DNA from: Paenibacillus antri
GTDB lineage: Bacteria; Bacillota; Bacilli; Paenibacillales; YIM-B00363
Direction: 5' to 3'
NCBI RefSeq assembly: GCF_005765165.1
Contig: NZ_VCIW01000001.1
Span: forward strand, 186,001 to 250,000
Length of the DNA stretch: 64,000 nucleotides
Shown here piece by piece: positions 60,958 through 64,000 of this stretch (position 1 is its first letter; the number at the start of each line of letters is the position of its first letter). A model generated the notes under the pieces. The model had not been told where the DNA came from and ran no database searches. It saw nothing but the letters and a program-made list of their open reading frames with translations. The translations under genes were made by a program, and so were the position numbers.

Positions 60958-62787
60958 GTGCGAAAAACCGTGTTGCCGGAGCCGACCCGCGCCCTGAACG
61001 ACCATCTGACGCTGACGTTCGACCGGTCCTGGCACGAAGCGCTCGAGGATCGGCTGGCGAAGAACGGGCCATGGGACAACTATACGCACTACCAGCTTGC
61101 GTACGAGGCGGAGCGGGCGGCGCTCGTTCACAGTTTCGAAGAGTTGCAATGCCTGCGCCACCTGCCGAAGCTGCGGCCGCTGCCGCATCAGCTCGACGCC
61201 GCGAAGAAGGTGCTGCACGAGATGCGCGGCCGCGCCATTCTCGCCGACGAAGTCGGACTCGGGAAGACGATCGAAGCCGGGCTGATTTTGAAGGAATATA
61301 TGATACGTGGGCTTGTGAAAAAGGCGCTCATTCTCGTGCCCGCTTCGCTCGTGCTGCAGTGGGTGCGCGAGCTGAACGGCAAATTCGGCATCGCGGCGGC
61401 GGCGCAGAAGAAAGCGCATATGTGGGAGACGTGCGACGTCATCGTCGCGTCCATGGATACGGCGAAGCGCGATCCGCACCGCGACATCGTGCTCGGTCTC
61501 GATTACGACATGCTCATCATCGACGAGGCGCATAAACTGAAAAACAAGAAGACGACGAATTACCAATTCGTCAACCAAGTGCGTAAGAAATATTGTCTGC
61601 TGCTGACGGCGACGCCCGTGCAAAACGATCTCGGCGAGCTGTACAACCTAATCACGCTGCTTAAGCCCGGCCAGTTAGGCGCGCAGGGCAGCTTCGCGGC
61701 GAATTACGTCGCGGAGAAGCGTGTGCCGAAGAACGAGGACGCGCTCCAGCAGGAGCTGCAGAAGGTGATGATCCGCAACCGGCGCAGCGACGGCGGCGTC
61801 GAGTTCACGAAGCGCAACGTATCGAACGTCCTGCTCGACCTCTCGCCCGAGGAGATGGAGTTGTACGAGGGCGTCACCCGGTTCGTGAGGCAGCGCTACG
61901 AGGAGGCGGGCGGCGACATCGGCAGCGTGCTGTCGATGCTGACGCTGCAGCGCGAGGTATGCTCGTCCCGCGACGCGGTGTTCATTACGCTCGTCAATCT
62001 GTTCAAGAAGACGGCCGAAGACTCGCCCGCTCGGGCGCGGATTTGGGAGCTCGTCGAGCTGATCCGGGGCATCAAGGCGAATACGAAAGCCGAGAAGGCG
62101 ATGGAGCTCATCCAGGGGATTAACGAGAAGGTGATCGTCTTCACCGAATATCGGGCCTCTCAGGAGTACTTGCTCAATTTCTTGAAGGAAAAGGGGATCC
62201 GCGCCGTCCCGTACCGCGGCGGCATGAACCGGGGCAAGAAGGATTGGATGATGGATCTGTTCCGCAATCGGGCGCAGGTGATGGTCGCGACCGAGGCGGG
62301 CGGCGAAGGCATCAATCTGCAGTTCTGCCACCATATGATCAACTTCGATCTGCCGTGGAATCCGATGCGGATCGAGCAGCGGATCGGCCGGGTGCATCGG
62401 CTCGGGCAGACCAAGGACGTGCAGATTTACAACCTGTCGACGCGGGGCACGATCGAGGAGCATATTTTGAATTTGCTGCATGAGAAAATCAACATGTTCG
62501 AGCTCGTCATCGGCGAGCTCGATACGATCGTCGAGCGCGGCGACTCGCTCGAGTCGAGCTTGGCGAAGATCGTGCTGGAGGCGGCCGACGAACGCGACCT
62601 GAAGGCGCGGATGGATTCGCTCGGCTCGACGATCGCCGCGGAACGGCGACCCGTCGGAGGCGGGGTCGGAGGTGTGCGCGGAGGCGGAAAGCCGTCCGCG
62701 GCCGACGAGCGGCGCGCCCGCATCGGCGCGATTCTCGACGCCGTCGCGGTCGACGCGGAAGCCATCGGAGCGGAGGCGAGACCATGA
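60958..62787 (+). CDS. yqhH: SNF2-family helicase, YqhH-like
   Basis: About 609 residues. Walker A ILADEVGLGKTIEAGL, box II MLIIDEAHKLKNKKTT, box III LLLTATPVQNDLGELYNLI, box V/VI VATEAGGEGINLQF and RIEQRIGRVHRLGQT: a RapA/HepA-like SWI2/SNF2 ATPase. GTG 60958 has GAGGGGGCG upstream; the frame is open to an ATG at 60910 without a ribosome site. Overlaps yqhG by four bases, the Bacillus gene pair. The C-terminal 40 residues are Gly-rich and poorly conserved. Confidence 0.9.
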   Translation: MRKTVLPEPTRALNDHLTLTFDRSWHEALEDRLAKNGPWDNYTHYQLAYEAERAALVHSFEELQCLRHLPKLRPLPHQLDAAKKVLHEMRGRAILADEVGLGKTIEAGLILKEYMIRGLVKKALILVPASLVLQWVRELNGKFGIAAAAQKKAHMWETCDVIVASMDTAKRDPHRDIVLGLDYDMLIIDEAHKLKNKKTTNYQFVNQVRKKYCLLLTATPVQNDLGELYNLITLLKPGQLGAQGSFAANYVAEKRVPKNEDALQQELQKVMIRNRRSDGGVEFTKRNVSNVLLDLSPEEMELYEGVTRFVRQRYEEAGGDIGSVLSMLTLQREVCSSRDAVFITLVNLFKKTAEDSPARARIWELVELIRGIKANTKAEKAMELIQGINEKVIVFTEYRASQEYLLNFLKEKGIRAVPYRGGMNRGKKDWMMDLFRNRAQVMVATEAGGEGINLQFCHHMINFDLPWNPMRIEQRIGRVHRLGQTKDVQIYNLSTRGTIEEHILNLLHEKINMFELVIGELDTIVERGDSLESSLAKIVLEAADERDLKARMDSLGSTIAAERRPVGGGVGGVRGGGKPSAADERRARIGAILDAVAVDAEAIGAEARP

Positions 62788-63773
62788 ATCCGAAGGAAGT
62801 ACAGAAGTTCGTCATGCGTTATTTGGAGGCGACGGAGTGCCACGTGCAGGAGAAGTCGCCTTCGCACGTGACGGTGCGCCTGTCGCCGGAAGCCGACCGG
62901 GACCTGACGAACCGGCCGTATTATTGGAGTTTCGTCGAGCGAACCGGCGCGCCGGCGGAGACGATGACGCTGACGTTCGTCTTCGATCCCGAAGCGCGCG
63001 CGGCGGCGACGGCCGGGGCCTCCGGCGCTCCTGCGCCGAAGCCGGCGACCGCGGCGCAGCAGGCGGCCGCCTCGGTGGCGCCGCAGCCGAACGCCGGCGG
63101 CGGCGACTCGATTCTCGGCCGCTACTTCGGCTTCGCGCCGGCGGCCGCTTCGCCGGGGCGCATCGCGTACGACGAGGTGACGTACGGCAGCCGGCGGCTC
63201 GAGCAGCTGTTCGGCGTCGTCCGGTCGAAGGGCCGGTTCGTCCAGATGTTCGAGGACGTCAAGGCGCCGCGGGGCGCCCCTCCCGCCGTCTGCCACACCT
63301 GGCTCGCCGTGAATTACAAGGTGGAGCTGTGCTGCGACATGAAGCGCGACGAGCTTCACTCCCTCGGCATCTCCCTGATGACCGGCGAGATCGTCGAAGA
63401 ATTCGGCGAGACGTTGGCCGGGCTGTCGCTCACGCCGCGGCTGCCGTCGAATACGCTCGTGCAGCGCCCGGTCTGGTCGATCCCGCGCGCGGTCGCCGCG
63501 CTCGAGCATTATCTCGATCGCGAGCTGCGCAATTACAACCACGACTGGGCGCTGGACGCGAAGGCGCGGCTCGACGACGAGCTCGCCCGCGTCGACGCGT
63601 ATTACGAGGAGCTGCTTCGGGGACTCGAGGATCCGGAGCAGCGCGCCGCCGCCGAGGCGCAGTACGAGGCGCGCAAGCGCGAGATCGAATGGCAGTACGC
63701 CCCTCGGGTGACGGCGAACGTCGTCAGCGCGGGCGTCTTCCATCTCGGTTCCGACACGCCGGTTCTGCATTAG
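62784..63773 (+). CDS. yqhG: YqhG-like protein
   Basis: 329 residues. Start EVQKFVMRYLEATECHVQEK and LTNRPYYWSFVERTG are the recognisable YqhG block; an Ala/Pro linker (about 75-110) replaces part of the usual sequence; the rest is helical. Translationally coupled to the helicase (ATGA overlap). Function unknown; partnership with YqhH inferred from conserved pairing. Confidence 0.85.
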   Translation: MNPKEVQKFVMRYLEATECHVQEKSPSHVTVRLSPEADRDLTNRPYYWSFVERTGAPAETMTLTFVFDPEARAAATAGASGAPAPKPATAAQQAAASVAPQPNAGGGDSILGRYFGFAPAAASPGRIAYDEVTYGSRRLEQLFGVVRSKGRFVQMFEDVKAPRGAPPAVCHTWLAVNYKVELCCDMKRDELHSLGISLMTGEIVEEFGETLAGLSLTPRLPSNTLVQRPVWSIPRAVAALEHYLDRELRNYNHDWALDAKARLDDELARVDAYYEELLRGLEDPEQRAAAEAQYEARKREIEWQYAPRVTANVVSAGVFHLGSDTPVLH

Positions 63774-63800
63774 ACAAAAGTTCTTATAATTCGCGGACAA

Positions 63801-63827
63801 GAAGGGACAAACTTCTCGCGTCCCTTC
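63801..63827. terminator. hairpin after yqhG
   Basis: GAAGGGAC / GTCCCTTC with an 11-base loop, 27 bases past the stop. Confidence 0.5.
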
Positions 63828-63884
63828 CGCTACACTTAGTTGTATCGGCTTGTCCCATCCCTTAGAGAGGCAGGTGACGCTCAC

Positions 63885-64000
63885 GGTGATACGATGGGTT
63901 GCATGGGCCGCGGCGCTGGCGATCGGCGTCGCCGCGCCGCACGGGGGCGCCACGTCGTCGGTTCCCGCGATCGAACGCTCCGCGACGGTGTCGGTGCTGT
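63885..64000 (+). CDS. start of a probably secreted protein (cut by window end)
   Basis: GTG 63885 with AGGTGA upstream opens VIRWVAWAAALAIGVAAPHG, a signal-peptide-like stretch, then VPAIERSATVSVL. Only 38 codons are visible; no family can be named. Confidence 0.6.

Noticed and set aside
62427-63953. 508-codon minus-strand frame across yqhH and yqhG
   Set aside because: Arg/Leu-rich antisense shadow of two coupled genes with strong motifs.

Overview
The window looks like chromosome of a GC-rich, spore-former-type Firmicute, most likely Paenibacillus or a close relative. Evidence: strong AGGAGG-type ribosome binding sites with frequent GTG/TTG starts, LacI-domain GntR regulators, sugar ABC importers without their own ATPase, a class II ribonucleotide reductase, and a yqhH-yqhG pair with lipM nearby as in Bacillus. 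No rRNA, tRNA or CRISPR array was seen.

Left part (1-7.1 kb): the end of an MFS transporter, a decayed patch with two gene remnants, then a three-gene minus-strand sugar-acid operon (NAD-dependent epimerase/dehydrogenase, RspA/ManD-like enolase-superfamily dehydratase, DUF4432 mutarotase-like protein). A GntR/LacI regulator is divergent from it, with a perfect 29-bp palindrome over the regulator's own promoter/leader.

7.1-33.3 kb: a large mannoside/glycan utilisation locus. Reading the minus strand it runs regulator, GH38 alpha-mannosidase, GxGYxYP protein with NBR1-like, CBM9-like and FN3 modules, Gfo/Idh/MocA oxidoreductase, PhyH-type dioxygenase, GH2 beta-mannosidase, two ABC permeases, solute-binding lipoprotein, second GH38, and two tandem propeller proteins (one secreted, one membrane-anchored). 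A divergent 1,367-residue secreted protein sharing the CBM9-like module completes it. Similar TTGACA-centred palindromes or half-sites overlap several promoters, so one GntR/LacI protein may control most of the locus.

33.3-40.7 kb: remnants of an enolase-superfamily gene and an LLM flavin monooxygenase, then a tightly coupled minus-strand operon (ATP-grasp, glycosyltransferase, radical SAM/SPASM-like, Gfo/Idh/MocA, ABC-2 ATPase, two permeases) resembling a small biosynthesis-and-export cluster whose proximal genes are broken.

40.7-53.9 kb: an AT-richer accessory island: LeoA/dynamin-like fragment, Ser/Thr kinase, HIT protein, orotate PRTase, IS110-family element with a structured noncoding flank, GNAT, a DUF4062 + UPRT-like + HNH run, and a TniQ gene next to paired 23-bp palindromic repeats beside nrdJ. 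Nearly every island gene has one of two recurring repeat types at its 3' side, giving a cassette-like layout.

53.9-64 kb: core genome again: nrdJ with NrdR-box-like sites, a protein with an LQRxAGNxAV motif, D-amino-acid transaminase, DUF4362-type lipoprotein, a Gly/Cys-tailed protein, lipM, yqhH, yqhG and the start of a secreted protein. Several genes carry single-base shifts at short G or C runs, so some 'pseudogenes' could be sequencing errors; others have larger lesions and are truly decayed.
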